Below are positions 1-7,217 of a stretch of 9,538 nucleotides of DNA, in pieces. The notes below the pieces were generated by a model. The model searched no databases. It saw only the letters and a list, made by a program, of their open reading frames with translations, and was not told the origin of the DNA. Numbering within the stretch: position 1 is the first letter of the stretch; each line of letters opens with the position of its first letter. The translations under genes were made by a program, and so were the position numbers. The stretch lies in contig JASHYD010000830.1 of assembly GCA_030043175.1 (NCBI GenBank), positions 1-9,538 of the forward strand. Direction: 5' to 3'. The stretch comes from Xanthobacteraceae bacterium (GTDB lineage Bacteria; Pseudomonadota; Alphaproteobacteria; Rhizobiales; Xanthobacteraceae).

Positions 1-831
1 ACCGCGCTCGGGCGCATCGAAGCGGACACCAACCGCCTGCGGCTCGGCGCGCTGGTCCGCATGGCGGATGCCGCTGATCATCCGGTTGTCCATCGCGATT
101 ATCCGGTGATCGCGCAGTCGCTGCTGCTCGCCGCAAGCGCGCAACTCCGAAACATGGCGAGCCTTGCAGGTAACGCGCTCCAGCGGACCCGCTGCACCTA
201 TTTTCGCGACGTCTCCTATACCGCCTGCAACAAGCGCAATCCCGGTTCCGGATGCGCCGCCATGGACGGGTTTAATCGCATGCACGCGGTGCTCGGAACG
301 AGCGATCAATGCATCGCGACTTACGCGGGGGATTTCGCTCAAGCGTTGATCGCACTTGATGCAAACATCGAGGTCATCGGTCCGGCCGGGTCACGCAGCT
401 TGCCGTTTTCTGCACTTCATCGCATGCCTGGCGACAAACCGGACATCGAGACTACCTTGCGGCCCGGGGAAATGATCTCGTCGTTTTTCATCGCAGCCGC
501 ACCGTGGACGCGACGATCGCTCTTCGTGAAAGTCCGCGATCGCGAATCCTACGAGTTCGCGGTTGCCTCTGCGGCCGTCGTTTTGGATTTGGCTGATGGC
601 TTGGTGCGCAGCTCGCGTATCGCACTCGGCGGAGTGGCGACCATGCCGTGGCGGGCAGAGCGGGGGGAGGACACGTTGCGCGGCAAACCGATCGACGAGC
701 GCACCGCATGGGCGGCTGCAGAGGCGGCTTTCGCCGAGGCCTTGCCACGCAAGCACAACGCTTTCAAGGTCGAGCTCGGCAAGCGCACGCTGGTGCGCGC
801 CCTGCAGGGCGCGGCCGCCCTGCCGGCCTGA
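1..831 (+). CDS. FAD-binding subunit of PaoABC-type aldehyde/xanthine dehydrogenase (5' partial)
   Basis: This is the medium subunit of a xanthine-oxidase-family molybdenum hydroxylase, which passes electrons from the iron-sulfur centres to FAD. The frame is open from base 1 (no stop; ATG at 61 is internal), so about 40 N-terminal residues appear to be missing; 276 codons are present before TGA. Counting from base 1, the FAD-pyrophosphate-type motif LRNMASLAGN lies at residues 49-58. It is followed by an insert typical of the PaoB/YagS branch, with the strings CNKRNPGSGC and HAVLGTS and four cysteines at 65, 76, 85 and 104. In E. coli PaoABC this subunit carries an extra [4Fe-4S] cluster, and the cysteines here fit that, although assigning them as ligands is inference. 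The C-terminal CO-dehydrogenase flavoprotein domain (from about residue 130) is complete. The Mo subunit starts 22 bases downstream, so the two are co-transcribed. The [2Fe-2S] subunit should lie just left of the window. Confidence 0.9.
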   Translation, partial: TALGRIEADTNRLRLGALVRMADAADHPVVHRDYPVIAQSLLLAASAQLRNMASLAGNALQRTRCTYFRDVSYTACNKRNPGSGCAAMDGFNRMHAVLGTSDQCIATYAGDFAQALIALDANIEVIGPAGSRSLPFSALHRMPGDKPDIETTLRPGEMISSFFIAAAPWTRRSLFVKVRDRESYEFAVASAAVVLDLADGLVRSSRIALGGVATMPWRAERGEDTLRGKPIDERTAWAAAEAAFAEALPRKHNAFKVELGKRTLVRALQGAAALPA

Positions 832-853
832 CGATACCCGGACGGAGATTTGA

Positions 854-3142
854 ATGGCCAACGCTGCAGCACCTGTGCCCAAGGCCAACATGGGCGAGCC
901 CGCCGTGAGGCTCGACGCGCGCCTGAAGGTCACCGGGGACGCCCACTACCCTTCCGACGTGCCGGTCGGGAATCCAGCCTATGCGTATCTGGTGACGAGC
1001 ACGATCGCTCGAGGTCGCATCGAGCGATTGGCCCTCGGCGCCGCATTTGCGGTGCCGGGCGTGCTGGATATCCTGACGGAAGACAATACGAGCGAACTCA
1101 AGAACGTCGCTTTCAGTCCCAGAGGCGGGGGTGCCTCGACTTCGATCCAGCGGCTTGGTCCCGAAATTGAGCACGCCGGCCAAATCATTGCCGTGGTGAT
1201 AGCCGACACATTTGAGGCTGCGCGTGAGGCGGCCCATAGAGTCGAGGTGACCTACGTGGCCGATAAGCCCAGCGCCACGTTCGGGTCCCCGGGCGTGACG
1301 GAAGAAGACGCCTCTAGGGTGGCAGGGATCGGGGAGCTGCCAAGTGTCGGTGACGTCGAAGCTGCGCTTGATGGCGCCGAGGTGGCCATCGACGTCGAAT
1401 ACGCCACGCCGACGCAGCACCACAACCCGATCGAGCTATTCACTACGACGTGCAGCTGGACGGACGAGCGGCTTACGCTTCGTGAGCCGAGCCAGTTTGT
1501 CTATGGATTGAAGAACAGCGCGGCTCAACGCCTCGCAGCAGAACCCGACAAAATAGAAGTCGCGAGCGCCTTTGTCGGTGGGGCGTTCGGTTCAAAAACC
1601 TCGATGACGCCGCGTACGGGCTTGATTGCTCTTGCGGCGAAGCGGCTCAACCGCCCGGTCAAGCTTGTGGCTACACGCAGCCAGGGCTTCACGATTTCCA
1701 CCTATCGGGCTGAAACGCGGCATCATGTCCGGCTCGGCGCTCGTCGCAATGGCAAACTCGTCGGCTACGCGCACGAGAGTTGGGAACTCAGTTCCCGCCC
1801 TGATCCCTATGTGGTTGCCGGCGTCGGGGATACCGCGCGTCTTTATGCGTTCGGTGCAGTACATACCGAGGTCAACATCGTGCACGCAGACCGCAGCACG
1901 CCGGGTTTCATGCGGTCGCCGCCAATGGTTCCCTACATGTATGCGCTCGAGAGCGCCATGGACGAGCTTGCCGTCAAGCTCGAAATGGATCCGGTCGAGC
2001 TGCGGCGCGTCAACGACACGATGGCGGAGCCGATCGAAGGCAAGCCGTTTTCGAGTCGGTCCTTGATGAAGTGTTACGAGCAGGCGGCCGGCAGCTTTGG
2101 CTGGATGCGGCGCAATCCGCAGCCGGGATCAATGCGCGACGGTGAGTGGCTGATCGGCTGGGGTTGTGCAACTGCGCTTTATCCCACCCACATCACACCG
2201 GCCGCGGTACGTGTACGAATGTCACCGGCCGGGGAGGTGAGGGTGCAAACGGCGGCCCAGGACATTGGGACCGGCGCCTACACTGTGATCGGACAGATGG
2301 CGGCCGAGCTTCTCGGGGTACCGCTTCGCTCGGTTACGGTCGAGCTTGGAGATTCCCGTTTGCCGGCAGGGCCAGTGGCAGGTGGCTCTAACACCACCGC
2401 AAGCAGTTGTTCGGCCGTCATGAAGGCCTGCAATGCGATGCGCCGGAAACTCTTTCGCAGCGCGGTGATGACTGAAGAGGGCGCGTTGGCAGGGCGCGAT
2501 CCGGCGCAGCTCACACTCCAGGACGGCCAGGTTCTGGCGCGGGACGGTACAGCGGAGCACTTGGAGGAGACGTTCCAGCGTCTGGGCACGAGCGTTATTG
2601 AGGAGTATGCCGAGTTCATTCCCCATGGCGCTCCGCCAGACGCGGTGAAAAACCTTTACGCAGGCAAAACTACTTTCGTCGGCGGTTCCGAAGGCGAAAA
2701 GATGATGTATGCCATGGGAGCCGAGTTCGTCGAAGTGCGGGTTCACACTTTGACGAGAGAAATTCGCGTACCGCGCATCGTCGGTGCCTTTGCAGCCGGG
2801 CACCTGATGAACACGCGCACGACCCACAGCCAGTTGATGGGCGGATTGATTTGGGGGATCGGATCGGCGCTGCACGAGGCAACCGAGATTGACCCGCGCT
2901 TCGCCCGCTATGTGAACGATAACCTCGCCGACTACAGCATTCCGGTGAATGCCGACACGCCGTCCGTCAAGGTTATCCTGGTTTCAGAGGAAGATCATTA
3001 CGTGAACCCAGCCGGGGTCAAGGGCGTGGGCGAGCTTGGGAATGTCGGAACAGCGGCGGCTATTTCCAACGCGGTCTATCACGCAACTGGCATCCGTGTG
3101 CGGAAATTGCCGATTCGAATTGAGGATGTGCTGGAGGCATAA
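854..3142 (+). CDS. Molybdopterin-binding subunit of PaoABC-type aldehyde/xanthine dehydrogenase
   Basis: This is the large catalytic subunit, which binds the molybdenum cofactor and hydroxylates an aldehyde or N-heterocycle using water as oxygen donor. It is 762 aa, close to PaoC/YagR (about 730 aa), and looks complete. The ATG at 854 follows a GACGGAG-like ribosome binding site. The N-terminal a/b hammerhead domain spans roughly residues 20-135 (KVTGDAHY...). The Mo-binding domains contain GGAFGSK at 242-248 (family GGxFGxK), PGFMRSPPM around 350-358 with the conserved Arg at 354, and QDIGTG at 469-474. GVKGVGELG near the C terminus places the predicted catalytic Glu at 727. No signal peptide is visible; in PaoABC the Tat signal is on the small subunit, which is not in this window. 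The physiological substrate cannot be read from the sequence. Annotation as xanthine dehydrogenase YagR-like or isoquinoline 1-oxidoreductase-like would describe the same family. Confidence 0.92.
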   Translation: MANAAAPVPKANMGEPAVRLDARLKVTGDAHYPSDVPVGNPAYAYLVTSTIARGRIERLALGAAFAVPGVLDILTEDNTSELKNVAFSPRGGGASTSIQRLGPEIEHAGQIIAVVIADTFEAAREAAHRVEVTYVADKPSATFGSPGVTEEDASRVAGIGELPSVGDVEAALDGAEVAIDVEYATPTQHHNPIELFTTTCSWTDERLTLREPSQFVYGLKNSAAQRLAAEPDKIEVASAFVGGAFGSKTSMTPRTGLIALAAKRLNRPVKLVATRSQGFTISTYRAETRHHVRLGARRNGKLVGYAHESWELSSRPDPYVVAGVGDTARLYAFGAVHTEVNIVHADRSTPGFMRSPPMVPYMYALESAMDELAVKLEMDPVELRRVNDTMAEPIEGKPFSSRSLMKCYEQAAGSFGWMRRNPQPGSMRDGEWLIGWGCATALYPTHITPAAVRVRMSPAGEVRVQTAAQDIGTGAYTVIGQMAAELLGVPLRSVTVELGDSRLPAGPVAGGSNTTASSCSAVMKACNAMRRKLFRSAVMTEEGALAGRDPAQLTLQDGQVLARDGTAEHLEETFQRLGTSVIEEYAEFIPHGAPPDAVKNLYAGKTTFVGGSEGEKMMYAMGAEFVEVRVHTLTREIRVPRIVGAFAAGHLMNTRTTHSQLMGGLIWGIGSALHEATEIDPRFARYVNDNLADYSIPVNADTPSVKVILVSEEDHYVNPAGVKGVGELGNVGTAAAISNAVYHATGIRVRKLPIRIEDVLEA

Positions 3143-3224
3143 GTGCGCTGGTCGCTGTGGGTCATCCTCCGCTCGGCCTTTTCGGTCACTTGATAGTGTC
3201 CCACTGTAGCCTACCAATGGCACG

Positions 3225-3231
3225 AAAGGAG
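3225..3231 (+). promoter_or_regulatory. Strong ribosome binding site before the dps remnant
   Basis: AAAGGAG ends 7 bases before the ATG at 3239, with a run of eight A in the spacer. It is one of the best Shine-Dalgarno matches in the window and marks 3239 as a genuine former start codon, even though the gene behind it is truncated. Confidence 0.7.
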
Positions 3232-3238
3232 AAAAAAA

Positions 3239-3409
3239 ATGCACACGCCAACCGATCTCAAGCCGAATGCAGTGCCGGATCTTTCGGGCGCGCTGAATGT
3301 GCTGAGCTCTAAGCTAAGGGGAGCAACTCCAACTTCCGCAAGTAGGTATGCCTCACGCCGGTCAAACTGCGGCCGCACGCTTCACCGCCTGCGTACGTCG
3401 GCTTTCTGA
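3239..3409 (+). pseudogene. dps: Truncated 5' end of a dps-like (starvation ferritin) gene
   Basis: The reading frame is 56 codons, starts at ATG and follows a strong ribosome binding site. The first 22 residues (MHTPTDLKPNAVP, then DLSGALNVL; bases 3239-3304) resemble the N terminus of alphaproteobacterial Dps proteins, where TDLKPNA is followed by a short helix ending ALNxLL. Dps is a 12-mer mini-ferritin that oxidises Fe(II) with H2O2 and coats DNA in starved cells. After residue 22 the similarity stops: the ferroxidase-site part expected next (KTKNFHWH...) is absent, and residues 23-56 (SSKLRGATPTSASRY...) are Arg/Ser-rich and unlike Dps. No later part of dps was recognised between here and 3712. 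I infer a deletion or recombination junction near 3303-3306. The match rests on 22 residues recalled from memory, so an unrelated small protein remains possible. Confidence 0.5.
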
Positions 3410-3712
3410 TGTGATTGTCGAGCTCGGAGCCGGCTGAGCTTGACCGGCCCATCGGAGTATTCCGAGGTCCCCAATTCTCCATCGCAAGCTCCCGCGTGCA
3501 TCAGCTACATGACGCGATACATGCGGCCGATTTTCTCCGCTCTGGAAGGGAACACACGCTATAGGCGGCAATGCGTCGCCACGGCGAAAGATGACCCGAG
3601 GGTGACGCCAATGGCACGCGTCAAAAATACTGGATAGCTTAACTATAATAGCAGGAACCTTTACACCCGTTTGTACATTCAACTGTGCTTAGCCGGGAAG
3701 CAGGGCTGTTAG
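3410..3712 (+). other. Unassigned intergenic stretch before the peroxidase
   Basis: No gene is recognised here. A TTG-initiated frame at 3440-3637 (65 codons, no convincing ribosome binding site) and a reverse frame over 3362-3682 both look like chance openings and match no family I know. The stretch holds half of an inverted repeat: GCCGGTCAA at 3357-3365 pairs with TTGACCGGC at 3440-3448. It also contains a short imperfect palindrome at 3421-3440 and a possible -10 box near 3644. Some of it may be debris from the event that truncated the dps-like gene. Confidence 0.4.
3644..3649 (+). promoter_or_regulatory. Possible -10 element for the peroxidase gene
   Basis: A perfect TATAAT lies 64 bases before the peroxidase start, in a locally AT-rich patch. 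The best-placed -35 candidate (GTCAAA at 3620-3625) matches TTGACA at only three positions, so this is a weak, position-based suggestion. Confidence 0.25.
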
Positions 3713-5013
3713 ATGCACGCCACAACACTCGCGGTCCTGTTGCTCCTATGGCACAGTTGCGCGGTGCTTGGTACACCAGCGGCGAGTGAAGACACGGCCG
3801 TCGGCCCGCCGCCAGCCCTAGCGCCGGGCCAGGCGCCGCCGCTGCCACTAGCGGGGCCGTTGGCTGAACCGCGTTCATTAAATCAGGTCGGCTTGCCCAC
3901 GGCTTTGACAAAGTGGGTCATCTCGCCGCCCAGTTCGCGCATGCCGACCCGAGCTGCATTGGGACAGAAGCTGTTCTTCGATGCTCGGCTCTCGGCCAAC
4001 GAGACCGTCGCCTGCGCCACTTGCCACAATCCGGCGCGTGCTTTCACCGATGGCAGGCCTACCTCCATCGGCATCCACGGCCGCGTCGGTCAGCGTAACG
4101 CGCCGACCGTTTTGAATGCCCTTTATAACAAACATCAGTTCTGGGACGGCCGGGTCAATACCCTAGAACAGCAGGCGTCGATGCCGATCACCAACCCCTT
4201 CGAGATGGGCTCGGCCAGTGTCGCGGACGCTGTGTCGAAGATCGCGGCTGACCAGGACTATCAGAGCCGCTTCATGCAAGCCTTCGGCCATGGCGTGAAC
4301 GAGGAGGATATGTTGAGCGCCATTGCAGCCTATGAGCGGACGCTGGTCTCTTTCGATTCGCCCTACGACCATTTCATCGCGGGAGACGCCGGCGCCATCA
4401 GCGACTCGGCCAAACGTGGTCTGGAATTGTTCAATACCAAGGCCCGTTGTAATAAATGCCATGCCTTGTCGGACAATGAGCGGCAAGAGATTCTCTTCAT
4501 GGATAATGATTTTCACAATATTGGGATCGGAATCCTACGGCATAATGTGATTCAATCGGCGCGGCAGGCTGAGCGCGAGATTGCGCAAGGAAATCTGCCC
4601 GCTATAGACATGGCGGCAATCACAAGCGATCTGTCAGTTCTCGGACGATTCCTGGTCACGAGAAAGGAGAAGGATATCGCGTCATTCAAGACGCCGAACC
4701 TGCGAAACGTCATCGTGACTGGACCTTACTTCCACGACGGGTCGATGGAGACGCTGTGGGATGTGAATACAACAAGGGCGATGGAATCTCGGACCCCTGG
4801 CTCGACAAGGACATGCAGCCGTTGGCGCTGTCGGAGACCGAGATCGACGACGTAGTTGCGCTCCTCGTCTCACTGACCAGCCCGCAATACAAGAAAGTCG
4901 GTGATGAGGAGTATGCGCGGCAGCTCGCAATATCTAAAACGAGCCGCCCACAGCGAGACATCGCCCGGGCCTTCGGCCCGAAGCCGACGCAGCCAAAACC
5001 GCCTCCGCTCTAA
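3713..5013 (+). pseudogene. Di-haem cytochrome c peroxidase (MauG/CcpA family), frameshifted near the 3' end
   Basis: This encodes a periplasmic di-haem peroxidase, a family that reduces H2O2 with electrons from c-type cytochromes, or in MauG-like members oxidises protein partners. Frame 1 starts with a Sec-type signal peptide (residues 1 to about 20) and a Pro/Ala-rich linker (about 23-52). It has haem motifs CATCH at 101-105 and CNKCH at 246-250, FWDGR at 143-147 and the family string FKTPNLRNV...TGPYFHDGSM at about 325-345. At Val351 (bases 4763-4765) the frame is lost and runs out at a TAG at 4853-4855. The family C terminus continues in another frame from 4765 (EYNKGDGISDPWLDKDMQPL...) to TAA at 5011-5013. 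The sequence is one base short, modulo 3, at about 4763-4768. The rejoined product would be about 433 aa. Both haem sites lie before the break, but the C-terminal helix-forming part is replaced by Arg/Thr-rich residues. A sequencing error is an alternative. The ribosome binding site is weak (AGGG at 3702). Bases 5014-5195 hold nothing recognisable. Confidence 0.85.
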
Positions 5014-5195
5014 TTGCTGTTCGTTTCTCAAACCCAACCGGCTCGAGACAGTCGCCACATCAGACCCGAGGCGCGTAATTATTTTGTCCGCGATGAATTC
5101 CACGGCGACGAAGGACGATCGTCAGGAAAGAAGAGATATCGGGCACGCATTCTGCCCCGACTAGATTTGGACCGCGTCTCAGCCCCGCCTGCGCA

Positions 5196-6308
5196 TTACG
5201 CGAAGAAGCGGCGAAAATGCGAAATTACCATTTCAGGCTGCTCTTCCGGTATTAGATGGCCGCACGGCAGGGCGTGCCCCTCAAGGGCGGCCTGCGTCTT
5301 TGGACGCCAGGTGGCCAGTACGTCCCAGAGCTTTCCGACCGTTCCCTTCGCTCCCCAGAGCGCGAGCAGAGGCGCCTCAATCTTACGGCCAGCTTGGTCA
5401 TCCGCGCGGTCTTCGTCAAGGTCGATCCCCGCGGCTGCGCGATAGTCTTCGCAAACGGCACGGATGGTGCCCTTGCAGCAATAACAACGGATGTACTCCG
5501 CCATGGCGTCGGGTGTGACAGCGCCTGGCGTCTTGCCCTGCACGGCCAGATGATCACGCAGATAATAGCCAGGGTCCAGGCTGATCATGTGCTCGGGCAT
5601 GGGCGCTGGTTGGATCTGGAAAAACCACCAGACGTATTTGGTGGCGAACTCCTTGGACGTGTCGTCGTACATCGTCAATGTGGGGGCGATGTCGAGCACC
5701 GCGCCTTTGGTGACGACGTCGGGGTGGTCCAGCATCATGCGGTGGACGACACGGCCGCCCCGATCGTGCCCGGCGACCATGAATTGCTTGACACCAAACC
5801 GGGCCATCACCTCGACCATGTCCTGAGCCATGGCCCGGAAGGAGTACTCCTCGCTTCGCGGGCTGTAACCGGGCTTTGACGAATCCCCATAGCCCCGTAA
5901 ATCGGGCACAATGACCGTGTATCTGTCCGTCAACGCGGGCGCGACCTTGTGCCAGGCCACGTGCGTCTCCGGATGTCCATGCAGCACCAATAGAGGCGGC
6001 CCGGCGCCCTTGCTGAGGACGTGGATCCTTGCGCCACTCGTCTGGACGTCCTCCGCCCGGAAACCCGGGAATAGGCGCGCGCTGACGCCCGCTGGCTGTG
6101 GTGGCGGGAGCTCGGGAAGCGCCGCGCCGATCGACGGAGCCTTCCGCGGGCTGGGGAGCTCGCGCTCAAGGTCGTCCGGCGTAGGCGGCATGTCCTGGGC
6201 TCCGGCAAAGGTGCACATGAACGTGGCGACTCCCGCCGTGGCGAGGGTCCGACGATTAATGCTTTTCGTCACAGTTGGCCGCACTCCCTTGCTCGCTGTT
6301 CGCTTCAC
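5196..6308 (-). CDS. Exported alpha/beta hydrolase, haloacetate-dehalogenase-like
   Basis: This is an alpha/beta-hydrolase-fold enzyme of the fluoroacetate/haloacetate dehalogenase and epoxide hydrolase group (370 aa from GTG 6308). An N-terminal signal with twin arginines (INRRTLATAGVATF, residues 17-30, then FAGAQ) points to export, probably by Tat. The core contains the oxyanion motif HGHP 110-113, LRGYGDS 137-143, nucleophile-elbow AGHDRGGR with Asp182, an Asp at 206 (VLDIAPT) and the general base His351 (CGH). Arg183 and Arg186 match the carboxylate-binding arginines of fluoroacetate dehalogenase, and Tyr289 matches a halide-site Tyr. The halide-site His is apparently replaced by Trp227 (YVWWFF 225-230), so C-F cleavage is doubtful and the substrate is unknown. 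The cap also has a CYCC cluster at 275-278. GTG at 6272 (residue 13) is an alternative start, giving a shorter signal peptide with AAGGGAG 11 bases before it. The gene converges on the peroxidase and diverges from the DUF1275 gene. Confidence 0.85.
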   Translation of the reverse strand: MKRTASKGVRPTVTKSINRRTLATAGVATFMCTFAGAQDMPPTPDDLERELPSPRKAPSIGAALPELPPPQPAGVSARLFPGFRAEDVQTSGARIHVLSKGAGPPLLVLHGHPETHVAWHKVAPALTDRYTVIVPDLRGYGDSSKPGYSPRSEEYSFRAMAQDMVEVMARFGVKQFMVAGHDRGGRVVHRMMLDHPDVVTKGAVLDIAPTLTMYDDTSKEFATKYVWWFFQIQPAPMPEHMISLDPGYYLRDHLAVQGKTPGAVTPDAMAEYIRCYCCKGTIRAVCEDYRAAAGIDLDEDRADDQAGRKIEAPLLALWGAKGTVGKLWDVLATWRPKTQAALEGHALPCGHLIPEEQPEMVISHFRRFFA

Positions 6309-6425
6309 GAGACGTAGCCCCTGGTTCTCGGAACGGCCGTCGCGCGACTAGAGTTCCTTCCGGGGGAGAACCCGATGTCTCCGCCCGCGGGGCACTTACG
6401 CGGGGGCGTGGCTGTGATCGGTCGC

Positions 6426-6431
6426 GAGGAG
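6426..6431 (+). promoter_or_regulatory. Ribosome binding site fixing the start of the DUF1275 gene
   Basis: GAGGAG lies 8 bases before ATG 6440. It supports this start over upstream in-frame codons back to 6275, whose translation is Arg/Gly-rich, non-membrane in character and overlaps the divergent hydrolase gene. Confidence 0.7.
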
Positions 6432-6439
6432 AATTTGTC

Positions 6440-7141
6440 ATGTCGATGTTGACGTCGGGCGGCCACGGTGACCAGCGGTTATCCGTCCTCGCGGCGAGCG
6501 CGCTCGCGACTGTGGCCGGCGGAGCGATGGATGCTTGGGTCTACCTGGCCCATGGCCAGGTATTCGCAAACGCGCAAAGCGGGAACATCGTGCTTATGGG
6601 CATCGCGCTCGCCGGCGGGAACGTCGCGAGAGCGGCGACGCACCTGCCCTCGCTCCTGGCCTTCATCACTGGTCTGCTGGCCTCGCGGCTGTCCGGGCAC
6701 TTTCTCAAGCGCAACCACCTGAACTCGCGCAACGTACGGCTCGGCTTTGAATGCCTCATGCTGCTGGCGCTCGGGCTGTTCGCCCGTCGCGTGCCGGACT
6801 GGGCAGTCACTGCATGCGTCGGGTTCATCGCGGGCGTGCAGATCACCAGCCTGTCGCATATCGGCTCCTGGTCTTTCAACACCGGCATGACGACCGGGAA
6901 TCTTCGCGCCGGAGTGAGTGCGCTCGCCAAGGCGTTGACCGGCTCCGCAGAGGAGTGGTCCCATGCGGGCATCATGTTCGTGCTGTGCTTCGCCTTCACC
7001 GCGGGGGCGGCAGGCGGAGCTTGGCTGACACCTCGGCTTGGCGGAGCGACGCTCGTGCCGGTCGCCGCGCTGATCGCGGCTGCCGTCGCTGCCGGCCCCC
7101 GGGGACTGGACCCGATTCCCGACTGGACCGGCCTGAAATGA
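6440..7141 (+). CDS. DUF1275 / YoaK-family integral membrane protein
   Basis: This is a 233-aa inner-membrane protein of the YoaK/DUF1275 family, whose function is not established. Two family signatures are visible. The first is the N-terminal GGAMDAWVYLAHGQVF followed by QSGNIVLMG at residues 27-54, corresponding to the family's GxxDAxxYLxxGxxFxxxxTGNxVxLG. The second is the internal copy AGVQITSLSHIG...TTGNLRAGV at 131-159. About six to seven hydrophobic segments are seen, near 14-35, 44-62, 70-88, 100-118, 120-138, 175-196 and 203-219. The two TGN-type motifs in related surroundings suggest an internal duplication. Start ATG 6440 is chosen for its GAGGAG ribosome binding site. The gene is divergent from the hydrolase, with 131 bases between starts (167 if the hydrolase starts at 6272). 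No promoter was clear in that space. No terminator was evident after the stop, and bases 7142-7217 hold nothing recognisable. Confidence 0.85.
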   Translation: MSMLTSGGHGDQRLSVLAASALATVAGGAMDAWVYLAHGQVFANAQSGNIVLMGIALAGGNVARAATHLPSLLAFITGLLASRLSGHFLKRNHLNSRNVRLGFECLMLLALGLFARRVPDWAVTACVGFIAGVQITSLSHIGSWSFNTGMTTGNLRAGVSALAKALTGSAEEWSHAGIMFVLCFAFTAGAAGGAWLTPRLGGATLVPVAALIAAAVAAGPRGLDPIPDWTGLK

Positions 7142-7217
7142 CAGCCGCTTAGGTCAGCGATCAGTTTTGCTTTAATTTCGTTCGACGCGAGCACTCGGGG
7201 GGCCCTAATGGGGGCTG

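Noticed and set aside
391..933. 180-codon reverse frame opposite the FAD subunit
   Set aside because: Shadow of a well-supported gene; Arg/Gly-rich with no recognisable domain.
3440..3637. 65-codon TTG-initiated frame in the gap before the peroxidase
   Set aside because: No convincing ribosome binding site, no recognisable domain, and an overlapping open frame on the other strand; treated as chance.
5180..5230. CGCATT/AATGCG inverted pair as a terminator between the convergent genes
   Set aside because: Six-base stem with an 18-base loop and no T-run in either direction; the right arm is also inside the hydrolase coding region.
6275..6439. Upstream extension of the DUF1275 gene to base 6275
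   Set aside because: The extra 55 residues are Arg/Gly-rich and non-family, and overlap the divergent hydrolase; GAGGAG before ATG 6440 is a better start signal.
7142..7217. Search for an Fnr/Anr-type box or sigma-70 promoter for cioAB
   Set aside because: Some AT-rich bases near 7160-7185, but no TTGAT-N4-ATCAA site or paired -35/-10 hexamers could be supported.
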